Assembly (NCBI GenBank): GCA_002966495.1
Contig: CP016490.1
Location: 62,001-126,000 of the forward strand
Length of the DNA: 64,000 nt
Source: Halomonas sp. GFAJ-1
GTDB lineage: Bacteria; Pseudomonadota; Gammaproteobacteria; Pseudomonadales; Halomonadaceae
Direction of reading: 5' to 3'
Positions 37,431-46,529 of the stretch are shown one piece after another (positions within the stretch are counted from its first letter, which is position 1; the number at the start of each line of letters is the position of its first letter). A model generated the notes under the pieces. The model did no database searches, was not told the DNA's origin, and was given only the letters and a program-made list of their open reading frames with translations. Position numbers and translations under genes: made by a program.

Positions 37431-38369
37431 ATGACTGCCATTAGCGCTGACCACCTCTATGAGCTTTTTAATCGCTCTAAGCAAAATACTGAAAACGTTA
37501 TTAAAACGGCTCCCCTGGGTATTTGCATTACCGACCCAAACGGGCATTTTGAAATGGTCAATCCTGCCTACTGCCAGTTTTATGGCTATCGTGAAGAGGA
37601 GCTTATTGGTCAGCACTTTACGCTGGTGGTGCCCGCCGCCTACCGCCAGCAGATGGCAGAACTTCACGATGTATTTATTCAAGGCAATGAAACCCATGAG
37701 CTTCGCCAGGAGTGGGAAGTACGCTGTAAAAACGGCGAAACACGCACCATTATTGCCGAGGCCGCCCGCACTATTGGCGATGATGGCAAACCAAGAAAAG
37801 TCACTTTTGTTGTTGATATTACCCAGCGCAAACGGCTCGAAGAGCGTTTAACACAGGCCAATGAGCGCTTAGAATATATGGCCAGTCACGATGAACTTAC
37901 TGGGCTTGTTAACCGTCGGCAAGGGCTTAAACGCCTAGATGAAGAGCTTGAGCGCTGCGAACGTTACGGCGGTGAGCTTAGCATTGCCATGTTTGATCTA
38001 GATGATTTTAAAGCCGTCAACGATACCTACGGCCACGCTACCGGTGACAACGTACTTCAAGAAGTGACCGCCAAAGTGAATGGCGAGCTTCGCTCGACTG
38101 ACGTGCAAGTGCGGTTGGGGGGCGAAGAATTCCTAATTATCATGCCTGAAATCAATGCCCAAGCCGCACATACGGCAATGGAGCGTATTCGCCAATGTGT
38201 CGCTGAATCACCGTGTACTGAACATAGGCTATCGGTCACGCTCTCAGCGGGCATTGCATGTTATGTTGAAGCCTCCAGCACTCGAATGCTTGATCGTGCT
38301 GACAAAGCGATGTACCAGGCGAAGCAAAACGGGCGCAACTGCGTCGTTATCGCACCGTCAGCCATGTAA
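37431..38369 (+). CDS. PAS-GGDEF diguanylate cyclase
   Basis: Probably makes cyclic di-GMP. The 312-residue protein has a PAS domain near residues 20-132 (ICITDPNGHFEMVNPAYCQFYGY) with its PAC segment, a short coiled linker (133-150) and a GGDEF domain near 150-308. The active-site motif is GGEEF at 230-234. An inhibitory I-site RSTD at 221-224 is placed five residues before it, so product inhibition is expected. No transmembrane helix is seen. It is paired with the upstream EAL gene, giving opposing activities in one unit. Confidence 0.94.
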   Translation: MTAISADHLYELFNRSKQNTENVIKTAPLGICITDPNGHFEMVNPAYCQFYGYREEELIGQHFTLVVPAAYRQQMAELHDVFIQGNETHELRQEWEVRCKNGETRTIIAEAARTIGDDGKPRKVTFVVDITQRKRLEERLTQANERLEYMASHDELTGLVNRRQGLKRLDEELERCERYGGELSIAMFDLDDFKAVNDTYGHATGDNVLQEVTAKVNGELRSTDVQVRLGGEEFLIIMPEINAQAAHTAMERIRQCVAESPCTEHRLSVTLSAGIACYVEASSTRMLDRADKAMYQAKQNGRNCVVIAPSAM

Positions 38370-38437
38370 CAACGCTTATTGCACACTATGCTAAAACGAC
38401 AACCTGTCCACACTCCCTATACCAATAGGAGCGAGCC

Positions 38438-39712
38438 ATGAGCAATGCCGAGCTAAACGAACTAAAGCAGAAATACGTCGCAGCGGGCGCTGCAAGCCCC
38501 GCCACCGCCTTTGCGGATCGCGCCGAAAACGCTGAGATCTGGGACGCCGACGGTAACCGCTTCATCGACTTCGCAGGCGGTATCGGTGTACTAAACGTTG
38601 GCCATCGACACCCTAAGGTAGTCGCAGCAGTCAAAGCCCAGCTCGATAAGCTGATGCACACCTGCCAAACAGTGATGCCCTATGAAGGCTACGTAAAAGT
38701 CGCTGAGAAGCTGAGCCACATCGTCCCGGTGCGTGGTCATGCCAAAGTGATGCTGGCTAACTCAGGCGCAGAAGCGCTGGAAAACGCAGTGAAGATCGCC
38801 CGCGCTGCGACAGGCCGTTCTAACGTGATTTGTTTTGACGGCGGCTACCACGGCCGTACTTTTTACACCATGGCCATGAACGGCAAAGTGGCCCCGTATC
38901 AAAGCGATTTCGGCCCGATGCCAGGCACGGTATTCCGCGCCCCTTACCCGGTGCCCTACCACGGCGTTAGCGAAGACGAAGCCATTCGCGGCCTGAAAAT
39001 GACGCTGAAAACCGACGCCAACCCGAAAGACACCGCAGCAATCATCCTTGAGCCGGTACTGGGTGAAGGCGGTTTCTACCCGGCCCCCACCAGCTTCCTG
39101 AAGAAGATCCGCGAAATTTGCGATGAGCACGGCATGCTGATGATCATCGACGAAGTGCAGTCTGGCTTTGGCCGCACCGGCAAAATGTTCGCCATTGAGC
39201 ACAGCGGCGTTGAGCCCGACATGATGACCATGGCGAAGAGTATGGCAGACGGTATGCCCATCTCAGCGATTGTGGGTACCGACAAGGTGATGGATGCCTC
39301 TGGCCCCAACTCCCTGGGCGGCACCTATACCGGCAGCCCCACCGCCTGTGCCGCAGCCCTGGCCGTGATGGAAGTGTTCGAAGAAGAGAACATTCTTGAG
39401 AAAAGTCAGGCCCTGGGTGACAAGCTAGCCAAACGCTTCAACCAGTGGCAGAGCAAGTTTGACTGCATCGATCACGTGCGCAACATGGGCGCCATGGCAG
39501 CATTTGAGCTGGTCTCAAATAAAACCGACCGTACGCCCAACGCTGAGCTGGCAGCTGCGCTGTGTAAGAAAGCCCGTGAAGAGGGTCTGATCCTGCTCTC
39601 CTGCGGCATGTACGGCAACACGATTCGTTTCCTGATGCCGGTCACGATTGAAGATGACGTGCTGAACGAGGGCCTCAATATTATCGAATCCTGCCTGGAA
39701 TCGCTGATTTAA
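38438..39712 (+). CDS. gabT: 4-aminobutyrate/5-aminovalerate aminotransferase
   Basis: PLP enzyme that moves the amino group of 4-aminobutyrate or 5-aminovalerate to 2-oxoglutarate. The 424-residue class III aminotransferase has FAGGIGVLNVGHRHP, SGAEALENAVKIAR, DEVQSGFGRTGKMFAIEH and the PLP lysine in MAKSMADGMPISAIVG. In this glutarate/lysine context 5-aminovalerate (DavT role) is at least as likely as GABA. No semialdehyde dehydrogenase gene (davD/gabD) is in the window. An AGGAG site precedes the ATG. Confidence 0.92.
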   Translation: MSNAELNELKQKYVAAGAASPATAFADRAENAEIWDADGNRFIDFAGGIGVLNVGHRHPKVVAAVKAQLDKLMHTCQTVMPYEGYVKVAEKLSHIVPVRGHAKVMLANSGAEALENAVKIARAATGRSNVICFDGGYHGRTFYTMAMNGKVAPYQSDFGPMPGTVFRAPYPVPYHGVSEDEAIRGLKMTLKTDANPKDTAAIILEPVLGEGGFYPAPTSFLKKIREICDEHGMLMIIDEVQSGFGRTGKMFAIEHSGVEPDMMTMAKSMADGMPISAIVGTDKVMDASGPNSLGGTYTGSPTACAAALAVMEVFEEENILEKSQALGDKLAKRFNQWQSKFDCIDHVRNMGAMAAFELVSNKTDRTPNAELAAALCKKAREEGLILLSCGMYGNTIRFLMPVTIEDDVLNEGLNIIESCLESLI

Positions 39713-39731
39713 GCATTAGGAGTACCAAAGC

Positions 39732-39760
39732 AAACGCCGCCCAAAGTTAGGCGGCGTTTT
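39732..39760. terminator. Bidirectional terminator after gabT
   Basis: The 10-bp stem AAACGCCGCC/GGCGGCGTTT with an 8-nt loop lies between the convergent gabT and YkoF-like genes, with T-rich ends in both directions. Confidence 0.85.
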
Positions 39761-39790
39761 AGTTACTAAGCAGCAGACCAGGGCAATCTC

Positions 39791-40039
39791 TTACCGCGGC
39801 CGCCGGTCGCCTTCGAGGAAATTAACTGTAAAGACGGCTTTTCCGTGAGTCTCAAACGACCATTTCATCACATCGCTTAAAGCTGCCATCACCTCGTCGA
39901 ACTCTCCAAACACCTGGGTACTCATCCGGTTAGGGTGCACTTCAAGCCCGGTTGCTTCCAAACGCTTTACCACGTCTTTAACCACCGGCTTAAAATCATC
40001 AGTCAACGGGTAATAGCTTAGCTGTACAGAAAGATACAT
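39791..40039 (-). CDS. YkoF-like thiamine/HMP-binding domain protein
   Basis: An 82-residue soluble protein made of one YkoF-type ferredoxin-like domain (VQLSYYPLTDDF, STQVFGEFDEVMAAL, FETHGKAVFTVNF). In Bacillus YkoF has two such domains and binds thiamine or hydroxymethylpyrimidine; single-domain proteins may dimerise. The ligand here is not established. It is on the same strand as and just downstream of a hydrolase gene (about 20 bp), with a GGAGG site before the ATG. Confidence 0.78.
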   Translation of the reverse strand: MYLSVQLSYYPLTDDFKPVVKDVVKRLEATGLEVHPNRMSTQVFGEFDEVMAALSDVMKWSFETHGKAVFTVNFLEGDRRPR

Positions 40040-40058
40040 CCTGCCTCCTTATATTTAT

Positions 40059-40871
40059 TTATGCGCGCTTGCTGGCCCCATGCTCAAACCGCTGCCAAGC
40101 CGCCACAATGGCTGCCCGCGTTTCATCTGGGTGTTCCATAGGGAACATGTGGGTACCAGGCACTTCGCTAATGGCTAGCCCATGACGCTTAAGCCGTTTA
40201 ACCCGCGAAGGTGTCAGCAGATGTGACTCCTGCCCGGCCACCAGTTGAATAGGCACACCCACTCGGCGCGGCAGCCCGGAGAGGTGATCCGGCAAATGGC
40301 GGAAAATTTCCACCTCAACACGCGGGTCGAAGGTTAACTCAGCGCTGCCATCGTCTAACAGGCGCGTGCCTGCCTCAATGTAGTCGTTTAGCGCCTCTGG
40401 GGTAAAGCGACAAAACAGCCCACGGCGGCGCAGCGAGTTCGCCATGGCTTCGCGGCTCGGCCACACGCTGCGCCGCCCCTGGGTTTTACCGGCAGGCGTG
40501 ATGCGATCAATAAAACCAAACCGTTTTGCCGCCTTCATCGCCCAGGCATCCGGCCCCAGCATCAAGGGCGGGTCGAGCATAATCACCCCGCAAAAACGCT
40601 CGGGCTGTTTATCGGCCGCCATGGCCATCAATGTGCCACCTAACGAGTGGCCAACGCCCAGCAACGGCGCGTCACTTTTAGGCAGGTAGCTGATCAGCTC
40701 ATCAACCAAATTGCTCCAGTTATGGTTCACCGGGTAATCAGGATGATGGCCCAGCCGATCCAGCGGATGGAGATCAAACGACTCTGCCAATGGTTCTAGC
40801 AGCGTGCGATAACTTAAGCCAGGAAAGCCATTCGCATGGGCAAACACTAAACGGGGGCGTTGGGCAGACAT
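40059..40871 (-). CDS. Alpha/beta hydrolase
   Basis: A hydrolase of the alpha/beta fold. The nucleophile elbow GVGHSLGG and the final His in GTHMFPMEHPDE are visible, and an N-terminal FAHANGFPG oxyanion motif starts near residue 9. The likely start is the ATG at 40871 (MSAQRPRLVFAHANG), giving 270 residues; an in-frame ATG 45 bp upstream is possible. The substrate is unknown. It lies upstream of the YkoF-like gene on the same strand. Confidence 0.85.
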   Translation of the reverse strand: MSAQRPRLVFAHANGFPGLSYRTLLEPLAESFDLHPLDRLGHHPDYPVNHNWSNLVDELISYLPKSDAPLLGVGHSLGGTLMAMAADKQPERFCGVIMLDPPLMLGPDAWAMKAAKRFGFIDRITPAGKTQGRRSVWPSREAMANSLRRRGLFCRFTPEALNDYIEAGTRLLDDGSAELTFDPRVEVEIFRHLPDHLSGLPRRVGVPIQLVAGQESHLLTPSRVKRLKRHGLAISEVPGTHMFPMEHPDETRAAIVAAWQRFEHGASKRA

Positions 40872-41016
40872 GGGGGGCTCGCAGGGTAATAAGGCCGGGA
40901 AGCGGTAAGTGAGCATTACGCCTGCTCACGATATCTATTGTTCAGACAAACTATCATACGTCTGTTTTAACGCTTACCAAGAAGAGCGTCAATCGACATA
41001 CGTATTAACCCGCTAA

Positions 41017-42063
41017 TTAAAACAGCGACAGTTGCTGAACGGTGGTTTCTTCTGCCAAGCGGTACCCCACGCCCAATAGCCGAACCGGCCTTTCACCCCG
41101 CGACCACCCCACCTTTAACAGCGTTTCAAATTGCTCCAGGTTAGGTGCTGGGTCGGCGTGCTCCACGGTGGTTTGGGTAAAGTCGTTAAACTTCACTTTT
41201 ACCATTAGCCCACGCACGGCGGGCGCGGGCTCTAGCCTGGCATAGCGACGCTCTAAGTCGCTAAGCAGCTCGGGAAGCGCTTGGCGGCAGGCTTCCAGGG
41301 TCGGCAGGTCTTTAGAGTAGGTTTGCTCGGTGCTTATCGATTTGCGTTCTCGGTGGGTTTTTACTGGCCGTTCGTCGCGCCCATAGCTAAGTTCGAACAG
41401 CCGATGCCCGAAGCGGCCAAACTGTTCGACCAGCTCGGTCAGCGGGCGAGCACGCAAATCTCCGCCGGTATGAATACCCAGCCCTGCCAGTTTTTCAGCG
41501 GTGCGTGGCCCAACCCCGTGAATCTTTTTTACCGGCAGCTGCTGCACAAAGCTATCAATCTGGTCTGGAGTGATGACAAACAGGCCATCGGGTTTGCGCC
41601 AGTCGCTGGCGATCTTGGCCAGAAACTTATTCGGCGCTACACCCGCTGAAACGGTAATACCCACGTCGCGGCTCACCCGCTGGCGAATCGCTTCGGCCAT
41701 TAGCGTGGCGCTGCCGTGGTGCAGTGTAACGTCGGAAACGTCTAAAAAGGCTTCATCTAGTGAAAGCGGCTCAATCAGTTCGGTTACATCGCGATAGATC
41801 GCAAATACTTGGCGCGCCACCGCTTTGTATTTGGCCATATCGCCACGAATGACCGTTAGATGCGGGCAGCGCTTAAGCGCCTGAGCCATGGGCATGGCGG
41901 AGTGGATGCCAAACTTACGGGCAGGATAATTGCAGGTGGCGACCACCCCGCGCTGCTCAACGCTGCCGCCTATCGCAATAGGCACATCGCTAAGCGCCGG
42001 GTTATCGCGCATTTCTACCGCTGCGTAGAAGCAGTCACAGTCGCAATGGATAATTTTGCGCAC
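41017..42063 (-). CDS. dinB: DNA polymerase IV
   Basis: Y-family translesion polymerase used on damaged DNA. The 348-residue protein begins MRKIIHCDCDCFYAAVE, with the first metal Asp, and has the catalytic pair in PLSLDEAFLDVSD. The helix-hairpin-helix segment VKKIHGVGPRTAEKLAGLGI follows. The C-terminus is QLSLF (344-348), a beta-clamp binding peptide. No LexA box was noticed in the short upstream gap. Confidence 0.96.
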   Translation of the reverse strand: MRKIIHCDCDCFYAAVEMRDNPALSDVPIAIGGSVEQRGVVATCNYPARKFGIHSAMPMAQALKRCPHLTVIRGDMAKYKAVARQVFAIYRDVTELIEPLSLDEAFLDVSDVTLHHGSATLMAEAIRQRVSRDVGITVSAGVAPNKFLAKIASDWRKPDGLFVITPDQIDSFVQQLPVKKIHGVGPRTAEKLAGLGIHTGGDLRARPLTELVEQFGRFGHRLFELSYGRDERPVKTHRERKSISTEQTYSKDLPTLEACRQALPELLSDLERRYARLEPAPAVRGLMVKVKFNDFTQTTVEHADPAPNLEQFETLLKVGWSRGERPVRLLGVGYRLAEETTVQQLSLF

Positions 42064-42152
42064 AGGCTAGCCTTGCCTCCGCCTGTAAAAAATCACAGTT
42101 TATCACAAGGCATGCTATAGCGATGATGAGCGGCAAACCCCGCTGATTTAAA

Positions 42153-43616
42153 TCACGTGCCGCAGAACGTGCGCAGTACCTGCTCGTTTTCTGTTGCCGG
42201 CGCGGCTAAGCGGCGCGCGTCTTCGGATTCATCATAAGGGTGGGTGACCACCGCCAGTAGGGTGTGAAACGGCGCAAAATCGCCCTCATACGCCGCATCA
42301 ATAACTTCCTGGATACAGTGGTTGCGGGGAATGATCACCGGATTGGCGCCCCGCATAATGGCTAAGCGCTCGCTGTTTTGGCTGGCCGCCTGCTCTGCTT
42401 GCCAGGTAGCTAACCATACTGCTAGCTCACTGGGCTGGGTGGTTAGCGCCAGCAGCGCCTCTTTGTGCTGCTCACTTGAGGTTTCTGCGTAATGCGTAAG
42501 TGCGTCAAACGTGGCGGTCATATCCATACGCCCTTGATGCATGCGGCTTTCCAGCCCTTTCATTAGCGGCTCGGCTTGGTCACTGTCCGCCGTAAGGCCG
42601 AGCTTATCCGCATGCAGGCGGCGCTGTTCGGCATCAAATAGCGGCTCAAAGCGACGTATAATATCGGTGGCCTGCGCCACCACCGCATCGCCCTCTTCAC
42701 GCATCAGCGGCAGCAGGGTTTCGGCAAAGCGGGCAAGATTCCACTGGGCGATAGCGGGCTGGTTGTCAAACGCATAACGGCGCCCCTGATCAATCGAGCT
42801 AAACACCTTTTGCGGGTCAAACTGCTCCATAAACGCGCAGGGGCCATAATCAATTGTTTCCCCGGCAATGCTGCAGTTGTCGGTGTTCATCACGCCATGA
42901 ATAAAGCCAAAGCTCATCCATCGTGCCACCAGTGTGGCTTGCCGAGCGACAACCGCTTCTAATAGGGCGAGGTAGGGGTCTTCGGCACTGGCTGCTTCGG
43001 GATAGTGGCGCGCAATAACGTGATCTGCCAGCGCTTTAAGTGCCTGTTCGTCCCGTCGCACGGCGGCAAACTGGAAGGTGCCTACGCGAATATGACTGCT
43101 GGCCACACGGGTAAATACTGCGCCGGGTTCGGGTAATTGGCGAACCACTCGCTCACCGGTCGCCACTGCCGCCAAGGCGCGGGTGGTTGGTACACCGACC
43201 GCGGCCATAAACTCACTGACGAGATACTCCCGCAGCACCGGGCCCAGCGGCGAACGGCCATCACCGCCACGGGAAAACGGCGTGCGGCCGCTGCCTTTTA
43301 GCTGCACATCACGACGTCCCCCCTTCTGGTCGACCACTTCCCCCAACAGCAGGGCGCGGCCATCGCCCAACTGCGGTACAAAGTTGCCAAACTGGTGTCC
43401 TGCGTAGCCCAGCGCCCGAGGCTCAGCGCCTGGCGGTAGCTGATTACCGCTAAACCATTGGGTAAGGGTGGCATCATCAGGTTTGTCCTTCATACCTAGC
43501 GTTTCCGCCAAGGGCTCATTAAACGCAATCAACGTGGGGTGGCTCACTGGCATAGGCTGACAAGCAGACCACAGTGGCTCGGGAAGCGTTGCAAACTGGT
43601 GTTCAAATGGCAGCAC
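42153..43616 (-). CDS. selO: Protein adenylyltransferase SelO (YdiU/UPF0061)
   Basis: Pseudokinase-fold enzyme that transfers AMP to protein side chains. The 487-residue length is typical. Family segments are ALGYAGHQFGNFVPQLGDGRA, QLKGSGRTPFSRGGDGRSPLG and the metal/active-site region MNTDNCSIAGETIDYGPCAF. The closing tail (FCGT) lacks the usual penultimate selenocysteine but keeps the C-terminal Cys. It is a single gene divergent from mpg. Confidence 0.94.
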   Translation of the reverse strand: MLPFEHQFATLPEPLWSACQPMPVSHPTLIAFNEPLAETLGMKDKPDDATLTQWFSGNQLPPGAEPRALGYAGHQFGNFVPQLGDGRALLLGEVVDQKGGRRDVQLKGSGRTPFSRGGDGRSPLGPVLREYLVSEFMAAVGVPTTRALAAVATGERVVRQLPEPGAVFTRVASSHIRVGTFQFAAVRRDEQALKALADHVIARHYPEAASAEDPYLALLEAVVARQATLVARWMSFGFIHGVMNTDNCSIAGETIDYGPCAFMEQFDPQKVFSSIDQGRRYAFDNQPAIAQWNLARFAETLLPLMREEGDAVVAQATDIIRRFEPLFDAEQRRLHADKLGLTADSDQAEPLMKGLESRMHQGRMDMTATFDALTHYAETSSEQHKEALLALTTQPSELAVWLATWQAEQAASQNSERLAIMRGANPVIIPRNHCIQEVIDAAYEGDFAPFHTLLAVVTHPYDESEDARRLAAPATENEQVLRTFCGT

Positions 43617-43686
43617 AGGGGCCTCCGCTTTTAAAATAGTCGCCTAGAGAATACCCTAGCAGCTTACTCAAGTAATTGGCGATAAC

Positions 43687-44328
43687 ATGCCGCAGACGAA
43701 ATCACTAACCAATGGTATGGCCCCGGTTGAGGGCGACGATTTAACACCGCTTATACGGGATTTTTATTGCAGGGATACGCTTAAGGTTGCCCACGACTTA
43801 CTGGGCTGCCATTTAGTACGCCAATATGAAGGCGAACTCATGGTAGCGAAGATTGTGGAAACTGAAGCGTACCGTGGGTCTGAAGATTCCGCCTGCCACG
43901 CACACCGGCGGAAAACACCAAGAACCGAGGCCATGTTCGGGCCACCGGGGCACGCCTATGTATATCTGGTGTATGGCATGCACTGGCTGCTGAACGTGGT
44001 CACCCAGCCAGAAGGCAACCCCTGCGCAGTGCTTATCCGCGCGGTAGAGCCGGTTACCGGTGAAGCCGCTATGCGTGCGCTGCGTGATGTGCGGGGGCAT
44101 AACCTGAGCAATGGCCCCGGCAAGCTCTCCCGAGCGCTACGTATTGATAAAGCGCTGTATGGCCATGATATGACTCAACCTAACGCGCTATGGATAACGG
44201 CAGGCGAGCCGCCCCACGCCGTTGCCTCTGGCCCCCGCGTGGGTATCGACTATGCCCAGCCCGCCGACCGCGATGCCCCTTGGCGGCTATGGATAGACAA
44301 CAATCCTTGGGTATCAAAAGCACGTTAA
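43687..44328 (+). CDS. mpg: DNA-3-methyladenine glycosylase (AAG/MPG family)
   Basis: Base-excision enzyme that removes alkylated purines. The 213-residue protein has VAHDLLGCHLVR, the catalytic Glu region KIVETEAYRGSEDSACHA, TEAMFGPPGHAYVYLVYGMHW and NGPGKLSRALRI. It differs from the E. coli Tag and AlkA folds. Its stop overlaps the convergent sirtuin gene by 4 bp. Confidence 0.94.
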   Translation: MPQTKSLTNGMAPVEGDDLTPLIRDFYCRDTLKVAHDLLGCHLVRQYEGELMVAKIVETEAYRGSEDSACHAHRRKTPRTEAMFGPPGHAYVYLVYGMHWLLNVVTQPEGNPCAVLIRAVEPVTGEAAMRALRDVRGHNLSNGPGKLSRALRIDKALYGHDMTQPNALWITAGEPPHAVASGPRVGIDYAQPADRDAPWRLWIDNNPWVSKAR

Positions 44329-45182
44329 CCTCGCGTCAGGCAGGCCACCGCATGTTCTAAAACAGGCGTTAACGGCGCCCGCCACTGATGGGTTAACAGT
44401 GCATCCGCCCGGGTGACGCCCAATGAGAGCGAGGCCACCGGCATGCCCCTGGCGTGGGCTTCGCGGCAGAAACGGTAGCCGGAATAAACCATCAACGAGG
44501 TACCCACTGCGAGCACCGCGTTCGCATTTTCAAGCCCCGCCTGAGCAGCTAGCCGCCGAGCAGGGGGCACCACATCGCCATAATAGACCACCTGGGGCTT
44601 TAATATCCCCTGGCAGCGCGGGCAGTTAAGTACCTTAAAGCTAGAGAAATCAGTCTCTAAGTCCGCATCGCCATCGGGGGCATGGCGGGCGTCCAGCGCC
44701 GCAAAATAGGGATTCATCCTAGCCATTTCACTGTGCATGGCGTGGCGCATCATTTGATACTCACACGCCATACACGCCACTACGTCTGCCCTACCGTGCA
44801 GGTCGATTACCTTTTTAGAGCCCGCTCGCTGGTGTAGACGATCCACATTTTGCGTTACCAGTAGCTCCACATGTCCCATCGCCTCAAGCGCTGCCAACGC
44901 ACGATGCGCCCCGCTCACTTGGGCTTCGCGCATGGCTTTAAAGCCCACCAGCGCGCGCGCCCAGTAGCGCTGGCGCACGGCGAGTGATGCCATAAAATCG
45001 CCGTGCTGCACCGGCGGCGGCCGCTTCCACTGCCCATCAGCATCCCGATAATCAGGAATGCCGCTGTCAGTACTTACCCCTGCCCCGGTAATCACCCACA
45101 ATTTAGAATAGCGTTTGATAAAATCCGCCAACGCTTCCCCCGCTTTCGCGGTGCTAGTTGTCATTTCCACGGCCTGCGTCAA
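44325..45182 (-). CDS. NAD-dependent protein deacylase, sirtuin family
   Basis: Removes acyl groups from lysines with NAD. The 285-residue Sir2 protein has the NAD motif GAGVSTDSGIPDYRD near residues 34-48, TQNVDRLHQRAG, and catalytic His in VIDLHGRADVV. Four zinc cysteines lie in the pairs CMAC and CPRC, the second about 50 residues after the first. The spacing between the zinc pairs is long (insert near 145-185), unlike E. coli CobB, so the symbol is left blank. It is divergent from the monooxygenase gene. Confidence 0.93.
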   Translation of the reverse strand: MTQAVEMTTSTAKAGEALADFIKRYSKLWVITGAGVSTDSGIPDYRDADGQWKRPPPVQHGDFMASLAVRQRYWARALVGFKAMREAQVSGAHRALAALEAMGHVELLVTQNVDRLHQRAGSKKVIDLHGRADVVACMACEYQMMRHAMHSEMARMNPYFAALDARHAPDGDADLETDFSSFKVLNCPRCQGILKPQVVYYGDVVPPARRLAAQAGLENANAVLAVGTSLMVYSGYRFCREAHARGMPVASLSLGVTRADALLTHQWRAPLTPVLEHAVACLTRG

Positions 45183-45278
45183 TGGATCACCCTAGGCAAT
45201 ATTGCTACAAGTAAACGATACTGTATGACAATCAAAGCACATGCAATGTGCCCTCGTTTTCAACGTAAGGAGTGTCTC

Positions 45279-46451
45279 ATGCAGTGGGATCACGAGATTA
45301 TTATTGTTGGCGGCGGTATGGTGGGCGCCGCCTTGGCGGCTCGGCTTGGCCATGCGGGTATGTCGGTTGGCTTAGTAGAACGTGGCAGCGCCCCAGCTCC
45401 GCTCAGTGGCGACTATGACCTGCGTATCTCTTCGCTTAATGCCCGCTCACTGGCGTTTGTGAAAGCGAGCGGTACCGAACTTCCTGAGGAGCGCTGCTGC
45501 CCGTTTCGCCATATTGATGTGTCCAACCAGGACGGCACCGGCCACTCGCTATTTTCCGCCGAAGAGAGCGGCATGGACGACTTCGGCCTCTTTATCGAAA
45601 ACCGCACGCTGCAGTACGCGCTGTGGCAACGCCTGGCGAACCTTCCCAGCGTTACCTGTTACACCGAATGCGCACCGCTAAGCACCATGGCAGCCACTAC
45701 TGGCCGCATGCTGGAGCTGGATAACGGTAAAACCCTAAGCGCCCGCTTGATTGTGGGTGCAGATGGCGCCCGCTCAACGCTTAGAGAGCTTTCGGGCATT
45801 AGCATCAGTAGCTACGACTACCATCAGCGGGCGATGATTATTAACGTTGAGACTGAGCTGCCCCAGCAGGATATCAGCTGGCAGGTGTTCACCCCCACTG
45901 GCCCCATCGCGATGCTACCCTTACCCGGCCAGCGCGCATCGCTCGTTTGGTACGACAGCGATGAAGCCACCAAAGCCCGCGAGCAGCTATCTGATGAGGC
46001 GCTTCAGCACGCCATTGAAACCACCTTCCCCAAACGTCTCGGTAAGCTCACCCGTATCGTTGCACATGCCAGCTTTCCGATTAAACGCCAACACGCCAAG
46101 CGCTATATCGGCAAGCGCTTAGCACTGATTGGCGACGCGGCCCATGTTGTGCACCCGCTGGCTGGCCAAGGGTTAAATATTGGCCTGCACGACGCCGACA
46201 CACTGGCCGAAATTATCATGCAAGGCCGCGACCCCGGCGACTACCTCAACCTACTCCGCTTTGAATGTCAGCGCCGAGCGGCTAACCAAGCGATGATCGC
46301 CGCCACCGACAGCTTCCACCATTTATTTACGGGTTCCAGACCACTACGCCAGCTGGGCGACCTTAGCCTTCACCTTGCCGAACGCGTACCGCTCGCCAAA
46401 CGCATGATGATGCAGCAGGCCAATGGGCTAAATCCGTTCAAAAACATCTAA
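45279..46451 (+). CDS. FAD-dependent Ubi-type monooxygenase
   Basis: Aromatic-ring hydroxylase of the UbiH/UbiF/VisC group, probably in ubiquinone synthesis. The ATG at 45279 (MQWDHEIIIVGGGMVG) has TAAGGAG upstream. A longer in-frame reading back to 45003 would overlap the sirtuin gene and lacks homology. The 390-residue product has the dinucleotide motif GGGMVGAALAARL, the mid motif GADGARSTLRELSG and the FAD motif GDAAHVVHPLAGQGLNIG. UbiF (C6 hydroxylase) is my best guess within the family. Confidence 0.9.
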   Translation: MQWDHEIIIVGGGMVGAALAARLGHAGMSVGLVERGSAPAPLSGDYDLRISSLNARSLAFVKASGTELPEERCCPFRHIDVSNQDGTGHSLFSAEESGMDDFGLFIENRTLQYALWQRLANLPSVTCYTECAPLSTMAATTGRMLELDNGKTLSARLIVGADGARSTLRELSGISISSYDYHQRAMIINVETELPQQDISWQVFTPTGPIAMLPLPGQRASLVWYDSDEATKAREQLSDEALQHAIETTFPKRLGKLTRIVAHASFPIKRQHAKRYIGKRLALIGDAAHVVHPLAGQGLNIGLHDADTLAEIIMQGRDPGDYLNLLRFECQRRAANQAMIAATDSFHHLFTGSRPLRQLGDLSLHLAERVPLAKRMMMQQANGLNPFKNI

Positions 46452-46529
46452 CGCTGACTATGCTGAGGGGGGAGGCTGCCATCAGTAGCCCCAAAACAAT
46501 CACAACAACCCCTCAAAAAAGGAAAGCGC

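Noticed and set aside
45003..45278. Long N-terminal extension of the Ubi-type monooxygenase
   Set aside because: It overlaps the sirtuin gene and precedes the FAD motif; the ATG at 45279 has a strong TAAGGAG.
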